Source: JBKSMP01 sp964582055
GTDB lineage: Bacteria > Verrucomicrobiota > Verrucomicrobiia > Opitutales > UBA9783
Assembly (NCBI GenBank): GCA_964582055.1
Contig: CAZOPT010000034.1
Location: 1-5,964 of the forward strand
Direction: 5' to 3'
Length of the DNA: 5,964 nucleotides
Shown here piece by piece: positions 1 through 5,964 of this stretch. How positions within the stretch are numbered: the stretch's first letter is position 1; each line of letters starts with the position of its first letter. The position numbers and the translations under genes were made by a program. The notes under the pieces are model-generated. The model searched no databases. It was not told where the DNA came from and saw only the letters and a program-made list of their open reading frames with translations.

Positions 1-31
1 TTATGTTTTTTATTTTTTATAAAATCTTAAA

Positions 32-60
32 TTGATTTTTTATATAAAAAGTGTTATCTT
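32..60 (+). promoter_or_regulatory. Possible sigma-70-like promoter before the gspF-like gene (weak)
   Basis: TTGATT at 32-37 and TATCTT at 55-60 are separated by 17 bases, each matching 4 of 6 positions of the -35 and -10 consensus. Transcription would begin around 67, almost at the ATG at 71, leaving a very short leader. A separate TATAAA lies at 18-23. The whole region is so AT-rich that such matches arise by chance, and the gene may instead be read through from an upstream gene that is outside the window. Treat this as a weak suggestion only. Confidence 0.15.
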
Positions 61-70
61 AAAGATACAT

Positions 71-1249
71 ATGGTATTGTTTGAAGACACAGAAGTTATT
101 TCGTCGAGTGTATCTGATAAATCAGTAGCCGACAAAAAAGGGCCAGCTATGGTTTTTGCTAAATCGCACAGAAGTGTTTCAGATAAAGTTATGATGGCTA
201 AAGCACTACGAACGCATATTAAATTGGATCGTTTAACAGTGTTTACACAGCAATTAGCTTCGATGTTACAAGCAGGTTTGCCGCTTTCTCATGCACTTGA
301 TACGATTGTTGCAGAAATAGACGATAAGATCTTTAAGTTTATTTTGGTCCAAATTAAAGAAGGTATTTTTGCAGGTTCTTCGTTCACAGATAGCTTAAAG
401 CAATTTCCAAATGCTTTTCCTGCATTAGTTTATAATATGGTCGAGGCAGGAGAAGTTTCAGGTTCATTACCGGATGCTATGGAAACCATTGCGAGCTATT
501 TAGATGCTTCACTAAAATTAGCCAAAAAGTTTAAAAGTGCGCTTACGTATCCTATTGTGATCGTTGTTTTTTCATTTTTGCTTGTTATGGGATTAATGAT
601 ATGGGTTGTGCCTGTTTTCGGTGAAATGTTTAGTGGATTTGGCGCAAATTTGCCTTGGTTAACACAAAAGCTGATCGATGTCAGCAATTTCATTCAGTCT
701 GAAATTTTATGGATTGTCCTCATCGGTGTTAGTCTTTTTGTGGGTGGAAAAAAATTTGTATTATCACCTAAAGGATCGCAATTTATAGATATGTCATTAC
801 GCTACGTGCCTTTATTTGGTACACTTATTAAAAAGACAAATATTGCTCGTTTTTGTAGAACATATGCGGTTTTGTTGGAAAACGGTGTTCCGATATTAAA
901 GGCAATCGATATTTGTACAAATGTGGCCAATAGTTTTTATTTGAACATGGCTTGTGCAAAAATCAAGAAAGGGATTCAAGAAGGTCAGCAATTATCGTCT
1001 TTGATGGAAAGTATATCTTATTTCCCTCGTATCGTATGCAATATGACCAAAGCTGGTGAGCAAGCTGGTGATGTTGAAAAAATGATTAAAAACGTTGCAG
1101 TGCTTTATGAAAACGATGTTAACAACATGGTTGGAGCGATGACTTCGCTGTTAGAACCCTTTATCATTTGTTTCTTGGGAATCGTCATTGGTGTAATTGT
1201 TATTGCAATGTTCTTGCCAATTTTCCAATTATCCTCTTTGGTACATTAA
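71..1249 (+). CDS. gspF: Type II secretion / type IV pilus inner-membrane platform protein, GspF/PilC family
   Basis: This is the polytopic inner-membrane protein at the base of a type II secretion or type IV pilus machine, where the family couples the cytoplasmic ATPase to (pseudo)pilin assembly. The 392-residue protein shows the two tandem T2SSF domains. Domain 1 spans about 56-180 and opens with FTQQLASMLQAGLPL; domain 2 spans about 260-382 and opens with FCRTYAVLLENGVPI. Each carries the family AGE motif (about 126-128 and 328-330). Membrane helices are predicted at about 159-181, 210-226 and 360-383; the last follows the conserved LLEP and ends in AMFLPIF. The first 55 or so residues are polar and lack the small N-terminal region often found before domain 1. 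An in-frame TTG at 32 would add 13 residues, but ATG at 71 is preferred; neither has a clear ribosome binding site. The stop overlaps the next start by one base. The symbol could equally be pilC; the GspL-like neighbour favours gspF slightly. Confidence 0.93.
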   Translation: MVLFEDTEVISSSVSDKSVADKKGPAMVFAKSHRSVSDKVMMAKALRTHIKLDRLTVFTQQLASMLQAGLPLSHALDTIVAEIDDKIFKFILVQIKEGIFAGSSFTDSLKQFPNAFPALVYNMVEAGEVSGSLPDAMETIASYLDASLKLAKKFKSALTYPIVIVVFSFLLVMGLMIWVVPVFGEMFSGFGANLPWLTQKLIDVSNFIQSEILWIVLIGVSLFVGGKKFVLSPKGSQFIDMSLRYVPLFGTLIKKTNIARFCRTYAVLLENGVPILKAIDICTNVANSFYLNMACAKIKKGIQEGQQLSSLMESISYFPRIVCNMTKAGEQAGDVEKMIKNVAVLYENDVNNMVGAMTSLLEPFIICFLGIVIGVIVIAMFLPIFQLSSLVH

Positions 1250-2670
1250 TGCATCAAATTTCGGTTATCGATACAAGAGACTATAATCTTCGTTGTTTTA
1301 AGGTTGAAAAACGTGGTGGGAATTTTGTTGTGTCAAATGCCGAAGTATTTTTAGAAAGTTGTGATGAAAAAACCTGGAAGAAAAACTTACCTTTAGCTTT
1401 AGTACGTTTGTCGGAAAGTCCTCTAGAAAAAGAAGTTATTTTTATTTTGCCAGAAGCGAGTTGTATAAATCTTATTGTTTCAACGCAAGAAGATCCACAA
1501 TTAAATGAAAAGCAAAGAATTATAAAAGCTCTTCATAAAGAATTTGGTTTATGTACAGATCGTGCCATTTTTAAATATTTACAATTAGGTGATCGCCGTT
1601 ATGCAGTTAGCTTAATTTTGCATAAATTTTGGTCCTTTTTTAAGCCGCTTATAGAAAAAACGCTTCCACTTTCAGACAAACAAATTTATTGTTTTCCACC
1701 ATTCGTTGGACATTGGGCATATTTTCATAAAAAATTGAGTACAGATCCTTCCCCGCAAATAATGCTTTTTGTGGAGAAAAAGTTGCGACGCTTTATTGCT
1801 AAAACGGAAGATGGACTTCAATTTTTGGATTTTAGGACAAGTGGCAAAGAACCAGCAAATTTGTGGAATGAATTGTTTGGTACACAAAAATTTATACAAC
1901 AGAGTTTTAACATGCCTTCTGGAGTTAAGCATTGGACGATTGTAAGTGAAAATTGCCCAGAAAAATTTGGTTTATATGCCCAAAATATGGAAAATCTTTC
2001 TTGTAAAGTTGAAGAAACAATTTCTGAAATTTTTGGTGTAGAAACTTATTTAAATCCAAGTGAGCAAAGTTTACTCTTAGGTTTGTTGACCAACCTTACT
2101 AATGAGGATAAATTTACTGTTTTTGATTTTTCAGACGTTCGTTTGCCTTGTAAGTGTAATTGGCAGTTTTTTAAGTATTTACGAATTTATGGCCTATACC
2201 TTCTTTTATTTTACGTTTTATGTATGATAGGAATTGTTTGGAAACAACTAAACAATTTAGATCATTTAGAAAAGAATTACAAAGAATTGTGTCAGATACA
2301 AAAACAAATTACAGCATTAAAAATAGAAAACAAGCAATATGAAAAGCAAGCTTATGCAAAAACGTATTTAGTATCTACATTTTTAACTTATTTGCAATTA
2401 TTTTACGAAATGCCTTTTCAGGTTTGTTTGGACTGCATGCAAATACTCCATCATAAAAAACAGAGTTATTTAGATATTCAAGGGCATGTTTTAACAGATC
2501 ATATTGGTAATTTGGAAGAAGAATTGAAAAGTAAAATTGAAAAGCAAATAGGTGCTAAACAAATGTCAAAGGTTCTTTTTGAAATAACAAATGAACCGAC
2601 TGATCTTTCCTTTTTTAAATTACAAATACCGCTTTATAAGTTTCCAAAGTTGTTATCGAGTTTTTTATGA
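1249..2670 (+). CDS. GspL-like (PilM-PilN fused) secretion/pilus assembly protein
   Basis: This 473-residue protein is divergent, and I identify it mainly by architecture and position. Residues 1 to about 300 look like a cytoplasmic actin-like domain of PilM/GspL type: an opening strand ISVIDT, then a second strand about 11-30, and late in the domain a segment FTVFDFSDVRLP leading into the membrane. A single helix at about 313-331 crosses the inner membrane. Residues 332-370 form a charged, probably coiled-coil segment, and 376-470 fit a periplasmic ferredoxin-like domain as in PilN/GspL. GspL joins the secretion ATPase to the inner-membrane platform. In many type IV pilus systems PilM and PilN are separate proteins, so the single chain points to GspL-like organisation. 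The usual PilM loop (DIGSSSVK type) is degenerate here (DTRDYNLRC). The ATG at 1249 overlaps the previous TAA, which favours it over an ATG at 1168 inside the gspF-like gene. No Shine-Dalgarno is seen, so coupling is likely. Confidence 0.68.
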   Translation: MHQISVIDTRDYNLRCFKVEKRGGNFVVSNAEVFLESCDEKTWKKNLPLALVRLSESPLEKEVIFILPEASCINLIVSTQEDPQLNEKQRIIKALHKEFGLCTDRAIFKYLQLGDRRYAVSLILHKFWSFFKPLIEKTLPLSDKQIYCFPPFVGHWAYFHKKLSTDPSPQIMLFVEKKLRRFIAKTEDGLQFLDFRTSGKEPANLWNELFGTQKFIQQSFNMPSGVKHWTIVSENCPEKFGLYAQNMENLSCKVEETISEIFGVETYLNPSEQSLLLGLLTNLTNEDKFTVFDFSDVRLPCKCNWQFFKYLRIYGLYLLLFYVLCMIGIVWKQLNNLDHLEKNYKELCQIQKQITALKIENKQYEKQAYAKTYLVSTFLTYLQLFYEMPFQVCLDCMQILHHKKQSYLDIQGHVLTDHIGNLEEELKSKIEKQIGAKQMSKVLFEITNEPTDLSFFKLQIPLYKFPKLLSSFL

Positions 2671-3176
2671 AAAAGAGTTTATTTTTTTATTTTTTGCTTA
2701 TTGTAAGTTTGATTTTATCACAAAAGTATATTTGTTTAAGGGAAAAATGTGATAATTTAAAAAACAAAACCAAAAATTTAGAAATAGTACGTTCACTTTT
2801 TGAAAACTTAAGTATTAGGAATAAACAATTAAAAGACAATTTTAATACTTATTGTCTTCCTCGCAAACAAACGATTGGTTTAATGGAAAGTTTAGTTGAT
2901 AAAAATACATGGGATGATTTTGCACATGATTGGTGTCTTGCTCCTGAGGAAATTAAAACACGCTTTTGTAACACTAAAAATCGTTTTTATCAAGGACACT
3001 TATCGTTTTTCTCTTTCCCTGAGGAGATTTCTTCGTGTATGCAGCATTTATTGCAATTACCAACTTGGCCTTTTGCTATATCTATTAAGCGAAAATTTAC
3101 ATTTAATCCTATCTTGGAGATAAGAATCGAATACTTTTTTGCTGCAGGCAATAAGTCTACTAAAACAAATTCTTGA
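2667..3176 (+). CDS. GspM/PilO-like small membrane-anchored protein
   Basis: The product has 169 residues: a short positive N-terminus (MKKS), one hydrophobic helix at about 5-19, a charged helical segment at about 21-60 that may be a coiled coil, and a globular C-terminal part from about 65 with an alternating strand pattern near 135-157. This is the plan of GspM and PilO, bitopic proteins that pair with GspL/PilN in the periplasm. Sequence identity to those families is not recognisable by eye, so the call rests on topology and on its place right after the GspL-like gene, sharing the ATGA stop/start overlap. The helix could also be an uncleaved signal anchor of an unrelated periplasmic protein. 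The part beyond the helix holds six cysteines (23, 28, 63, 90, 101, 124), which is notable if it lies in the periplasm. It is the last gene of the block; the facing gene ends 6 bases beyond its TGA. Confidence 0.55.
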   Translation: MKKSLFFYFLLIVSLILSQKYICLREKCDNLKNKTKNLEIVRSLFENLSIRNKQLKDNFNTYCLPRKQTIGLMESLVDKNTWDDFAHDWCLAPEEIKTRFCNTKNRFYQGHLSFFSFPEEISSCMQHLLQLPTWPFAISIKRKFTFNPILEIRIEYFFAAGNKSTKTNS

Positions 3177-3182
3177 GCTTTT

Positions 3183-5462
3183 TTAAGGGATCGGTGTTGG
3201 TGTTTCAATCTTTACATCTTCGTAGCTAATACGTGCATGCAACATACTTAGTAAAGATACTTGAAAGCTTTTTCGAACAACATCTAAATCTTGTAAAGTA
3301 ATACTGCATTCATTGAGTTGTTCGCTATCGATTTTGTCTTTAATAATTTTATCAATCAATTCGTTTACTGATTGTGGTGTTACTTTTTCGAGACTTCGAC
3401 TAGCTGCTTCAATAGCATCTGCGATGGAAATAATAGCTGATTCTTTAAATTGTGGTTTTGGCCCATCATATCGGAAGATTCTTTCATCAATTTCTTCATC
3501 TTCTGCTTTTAGAAGTACTGCCTTTTTGTAAAAATACTTCATTAAAGATGTCCCATGGTGTTGTTTTATGACATCTATGACGCGACAAGGGAGCTTGTAC
3601 GCCTTAGCCAATTCTACTCCTTCTTTAACGTGACTCTTGAGGATAATTGCACTCATAGAAGGTGTTTGATATTGGTGTGGATTTTCATTTTCTTTTTGGT
3701 TTTCTGTAAAATATTCTGGTTTTATCATTTTACCGATATCGTGATACAAAGAACAGCAACGACACAGTAAGGGATTAACACCTACTTCACTAGCAACCTT
3801 TTCTGACAGAGCTGCAACCATTAAGCTATGATGGTAAGTTCCTGGTGCCAGTAATTGTAATTTGCGTAATAAGGGATGATTATAGTCTGTTAATTCCAAA
3901 AAAGTAATATCGGTTGTGTAATGGAAAAGTTTTTCCATAATTGGAATGATGTTAATTATTAAAAAGATAGAGAAAATACCACTAGTTGCGATTGCTAATA
4001 CCTGTTGAATACAGATTGCAAACTGTAAATTTTGCACAAATTTTCCAGTAATGAATACAAGTAAAGCAAGCAATAAATGCCCATAAATTCCGGCACGTAT
4101 AAGATCTTTTTTATAGCGTACCTTACGGCAAAGGGAAACAATAAGAATACCGCTTAAAAGATCCAAGAGAAAGGTATCTAGGGTTCCGAAGATAATGAAG
4201 GTTTTTACACCGACAATGAAAAACGTACATAAAAAGCCTGCTAAAGTATCTGTTAATGCAGTAACAAGCATGCTTGATAAAAAGGTTGGGACTAAAAATG
4301 CCGAGAAAGAAGCTAAAACAAATTGATGTCCAAAATTTGCATGAAAACAGAAAACATTTGTAAGGCGTATTAAAGCAACATTTAAAACCAGTAAACAGCA
4401 AGTAACAATACGTAAATGCAATGACTTATTTAATTTGGTGGGTACCATTTTTAATATAAGTGTCAGTATTGCAAATAATAAGGTAAATAAGAAAATCTTT
4501 TTCCACATAAGTAAAAAATGGGCAGCTCGGTAAACTTCCTCATTTTCTAAATTTTTCTGATAGGCTAAATATGCTTCATAAACTTCTGGAGTAACCATTT
4601 GTCCATTGTCAACAATTACTGTTCCGCGTAAAACTTTCATAACAACATTGGGTGTTTTTTCGACATATTGGTTGATTCGATCTTGGGTCCGCTTTTTGTC
4701 ATATACCAAATTCGGAACAAGTCCGTATTTGAAAATGTGAATAAGAGCGTTTGCTACATCATATTCAATATTCATGACTGATAAATTCATTCTCAAAGTA
4801 CGCATCGCATTGCCGCGACTTTGCAAGTGATTGAATGAATCATCTTGATCTATGTTAAAATAACGTTTTTCGCTTGTTTGTTCAAAATCTGTGTCATCAA
4901 AAATACCGCGTTGAACCGTTTCTTGAAGTACAAACAAACTTTCATCTAACAAACGTGTCCTTTGTAAGGTTGTTGGGATGCTTAATAAGGTTCGTAAATC
5001 TGTTTTTTCTAAATTAAAATTGTATTTTGTATCAAATTCTTCAATTAGACTATTTAAAGCAACATCCAAATTGTCTTTATTTTTAATGGCAGCACAAACT
5101 TCAAGTTTTTCCTTTAAATATTCAATTACGTTTGAAAATTTTCTAAATGCACTCATGTCTACTCGATAAATAGGAGCGACCATTTGCTTACGTTGCTCTT
5201 TGAGGATATTGGTTTTTAGTTCACTTTCATATTCAAAATCAACTGTGGCTACTAAACGAATTTTGGAAGGATGATTGATGAAAACTTGGTGTCGTATGGG
5301 TTCTTGTCCCCAAAAAGCCACAAACAAAGTAGTACCAAAAAAAAGACTAAATCGCAGTAATTTACTCCACGAAAAATTACTCGTATAAAGATCCTGCATC
5401 AAACGCTTTTGGCGATTTTCAATATTTTGTTCTTGTTTTGTTTTCTTTTTCCAAAAAATCAT
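3183..5462 (-). CDS. pgpH: 7TM-HD family phosphohydrolase, PgpH/YqfF-like (probable c-di-AMP phosphodiesterase)
   Basis: The family is an inner-membrane phosphodiesterase; PgpH of Listeria hydrolyses cyclic di-AMP to pApA, controlling potassium/osmolyte balance and wall homeostasis. The 759-residue protein has the full plan: an N-terminal helix at about 34-52; an extracytoplasmic 7TMR-HDED domain at about 53-313 (ATVDFEYE near its start, RGTVIVDNGQMVTPE near its end); seven membrane helices at about 322-508; then a cytoplasmic HD domain. The metal and catalytic residues are intact: APGTYHHS (His 544/545), YHDIGK (His-Asp 574-575), KSHVKEG (His 611), KQHHGT (635-636) and SIADAIEA (Asp 682). 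I start at ATG 5462, one base after the upstream TGA, because the next residues (MIFWKKKTK) look like a normal basic N-terminus. ATG 5498 would add 12 residues inside the upstream gene. Neither start has a clear ribosome binding site. The substrate is inferred from the family; related HD proteins act on other nucleotides. Confidence 0.92.
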   Translation of the reverse strand: MIFWKKKTKQEQNIENRQKRLMQDLYTSNFSWSKLLRFSLFFGTTLFVAFWGQEPIRHQVFINHPSKIRLVATVDFEYESELKTNILKEQRKQMVAPIYRVDMSAFRKFSNVIEYLKEKLEVCAAIKNKDNLDVALNSLIEEFDTKYNFNLEKTDLRTLLSIPTTLQRTRLLDESLFVLQETVQRGIFDDTDFEQTSEKRYFNIDQDDSFNHLQSRGNAMRTLRMNLSVMNIEYDVANALIHIFKYGLVPNLVYDKKRTQDRINQYVEKTPNVVMKVLRGTVIVDNGQMVTPEVYEAYLAYQKNLENEEVYRAAHFLLMWKKIFLFTLLFAILTLILKMVPTKLNKSLHLRIVTCCLLVLNVALIRLTNVFCFHANFGHQFVLASFSAFLVPTFLSSMLVTALTDTLAGFLCTFFIVGVKTFIIFGTLDTFLLDLLSGILIVSLCRKVRYKKDLIRAGIYGHLLLALLVFITGKFVQNLQFAICIQQVLAIATSGIFSIFLIINIIPIMEKLFHYTTDITFLELTDYNHPLLRKLQLLAPGTYHHSLMVAALSEKVASEVGVNPLLCRCCSLYHDIGKMIKPEYFTENQKENENPHQYQTPSMSAIILKSHVKEGVELAKAYKLPCRVIDVIKQHHGTSLMKYFYKKAVLLKAEDEEIDERIFRYDGPKPQFKESAIISIADAIEAASRSLEKVTPQSVNELIDKIIKDKIDSEQLNECSITLQDLDVVRKSFQVSLLSMLHARISYEDVKIETPTPIP

Positions 5463-5463
5463 A

Positions 5464-5958
5464 TCATACAAATTGAGTGAGTCGCTTCCACATGTCATGT
5501 AATGCTATGGGCAAAACGCGTGTTTTGCCGATTACAGGCATAAAGTTTGTGTCCCCGGACCAACGAGGAACAATATGAACATGTAAATGTTGGGGAATAC
5601 CTGCTCCGGCAGCAGCACCTAAATTAATGCCTACATTTAAACCATCCGGATTTAATGCTTTTTTTAGTAAATTTTCTGCAAATGCGATCAAGTTCATTAA
5701 ATCTGAACGTTCTTCGTTACTGAGATCAGATAAATTTTGGGCAGCTCGATTAGGAATTGCTAATAAATGCCCAACGTTATAAGGGAAAGCATTTAGGACA
5801 AGATACGCCAATCGAGTTCGATAAACGACATAATTTTCTTCGTCATTTTCTGATTTTGCGATGTCTTCAAAAAGCGCTTTTGTTTGCGTTTTAGGTGCTT
5901 TGATATATTCATAACGCCAATACGCATGCAATCGATCCATATCAATTATTTTAAACAT
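5464..5958 (-). CDS. HIT-family nucleotide hydrolase/phosphorylase (Ap4A-type)
   Basis: This 164-residue protein belongs to the histidine-triad superfamily, enzymes that hydrolyse or transfer nucleotides through a phosphohistidine. The triad HLHVHIV is at 124-130 (His 124, 126, 128), inside GAGIPQHLHVHIVPRW. It is preceded by GINLGAAAGAG and followed by GDTNFMPVIG, wording typical of the bacterial branch related to Ap4A hydrolase/phosphorylase. The N-terminal fold signature VLNAFPYNVGHLLAIP is at about 54-69. The CxxC zinc pair many relatives carry (CIFCEI type) is replaced by ALFEDI at 28-33, so this is probably a metal-free form. The outer ATG is kept as the start, but Met 7 (ATG at 5940) resembles the family's usual M-x-x-L-x-A-x-W-R beginning and may be the true one; only six bases lie upstream in the window, so a ribosome site for the outer ATG cannot be judged. 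It is the first of a two-gene block with the 7TM-HD gene. Exact substrate unknown. Confidence 0.93.
   Translation of the reverse strand: MFKIIDMDRLHAYWRYEYIKAPKTQTKALFEDIAKSENDEENYVVYRTRLAYLVLNAFPYNVGHLLAIPNRAAQNLSDLSNEERSDLMNLIAFAENLLKKALNPDGLNVGINLGAAAGAGIPQHLHVHIVPRWSGDTNFMPVIGKTRVLPIALHDMWKRLTQFV
5510..5529 (-). repeat. Perfect 8-bp inverted repeat (hairpin) at the 3' end of the HIT gene
   Basis: GGCAAAAC and GTTTTGCC flank a four-base loop. On the minus-strand transcript this would form an 8-bp stem within the HIT codons for GKTRVLP, 11 bases before the ATG at 5498 and 47 bases before the ATG at 5462. There is no U-tract after it, so it is not an intrinsic terminator. It could influence translation or mRNA processing between the two genes, or be a chance result of the codons. 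The symmetry is seen directly; any function is inference. Confidence 0.5.
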
Positions 5959-5964
5959 GCAATT

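Noticed and set aside
1168..1248. In-frame N-terminal extension of the GspL-like gene from an ATG at 1168
   Set aside because: It lies inside the last membrane helix codons of the gspF-like gene and gives a cysteine-rich, family-unlike sequence. The ATG at 1249, overlapping the TAA, is a standard coupled start.
1672..1932. Minus-strand open frame of 86 codons opposite the GspL-like gene
   Set aside because: It is antisense to a gene fixed in place by overlaps at both ends, and its product resembles no family.
3136..3184. Possible intrinsic terminator at the end of the plus-strand block
   Set aside because: There is a T run at 3179-3184 and a 4-bp TTGC/GCAA stem near 3140, but they are about 30 bases apart and the stem is too weak to act together with the T run.
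3313..3770. Two plus-strand open frames opposite the HD domain
   Set aside because: They lie antisense to the conserved HD motifs, have no recognisable domain or ribosome site, and are explained as shadows of the minus-strand gene.
4123..4401. Open frame of 92 codons on the minus strand inside the 7TM-HD gene
   Set aside because: It is in another frame of the membrane-helix region of a clearly conserved gene, and its hydrophobic, Cys/Phe-rich composition follows from that overlap.
5629..5680. Imperfect inverted repeat around CCATCCGGAT followed by a T run on the plus strand
   Set aside because: It resembles a terminator only on the plus strand, where no gene is transcribed into it, and the stem is AT-rich with a mismatch. 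It is within the HIT coding region.
4519..5748. An 11-base exact repeat, TGGGCAGCTCG, at 4519-4529 and 5738-5748
   Set aside because: Both copies encode Arg-Ala-Ala plus the next codon start in two unrelated proteins on the minus strand (RAAH and RAAQ). Shared codons explain it; there is no third copy that I noticed.

Overview
The window is AT-rich (about one third G+C by eye, from sample lines) and almost fully coding. It uses the standard code: two TGA stops sit in tight gene junctions. It holds five protein genes in two convergent blocks and no RNA gene, insertion sequence, CRISPR array or phage gene that I can see. The wording of the HIT protein (an N-terminal HAYWRYEYI segment, a C-terminal GDTNFMPVIG segment) and its pairing with a 7TM-HD protein remind me of Verrucomicrobiota, perhaps Opitutia/Puniceicoccales with a low-GC, possibly host-associated genome. 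This is an impression from memory, not a search result; other Gram-negative lineages remain possible.

Plus-strand block (71-3176): three tightly overlapping genes form the inner-membrane platform of a type II secretion or type IV pilus machine. The first is a GspF/PilC-type polytopic protein. The second is a GspL-like protein: a cytoplasmic actin-like (PilM-like) domain, one membrane helix, a coiled coil, and a periplasmic ferredoxin-like (PilN-like) domain. The third is a small GspM/PilO-like protein with one N-terminal membrane helix. Junctions are TAATG (1-base overlap) and ATGA (4-base overlap), so translation is probably coupled. The ATPase, pseudopilins and secretin are not in the window; they may lie upstream or elsewhere.

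Minus-strand block (5958-3183): a HIT-family nucleotide hydrolase/transferase is followed, with a TGATATG junction, by a large 7TM-HD phosphohydrolase of the PgpH/YqfF family, known in Firmicutes as a c-di-AMP phosphodiesterase. The two probably share a transcript and may both act on adenine-nucleotide signals or by-products (diadenosine polyphosphates, c-di-AMP); that link is inference.

The blocks converge with only 6 bases between stop codons and no recognisable intrinsic terminator. No stretch over 300 bases lacks a gene. I see no convincing new biological system here. The points most worth following are the divergent secretion module, the HIT/c-di-AMP-phosphodiesterase pairing, and a perfect hairpin at the junction of those two genes.
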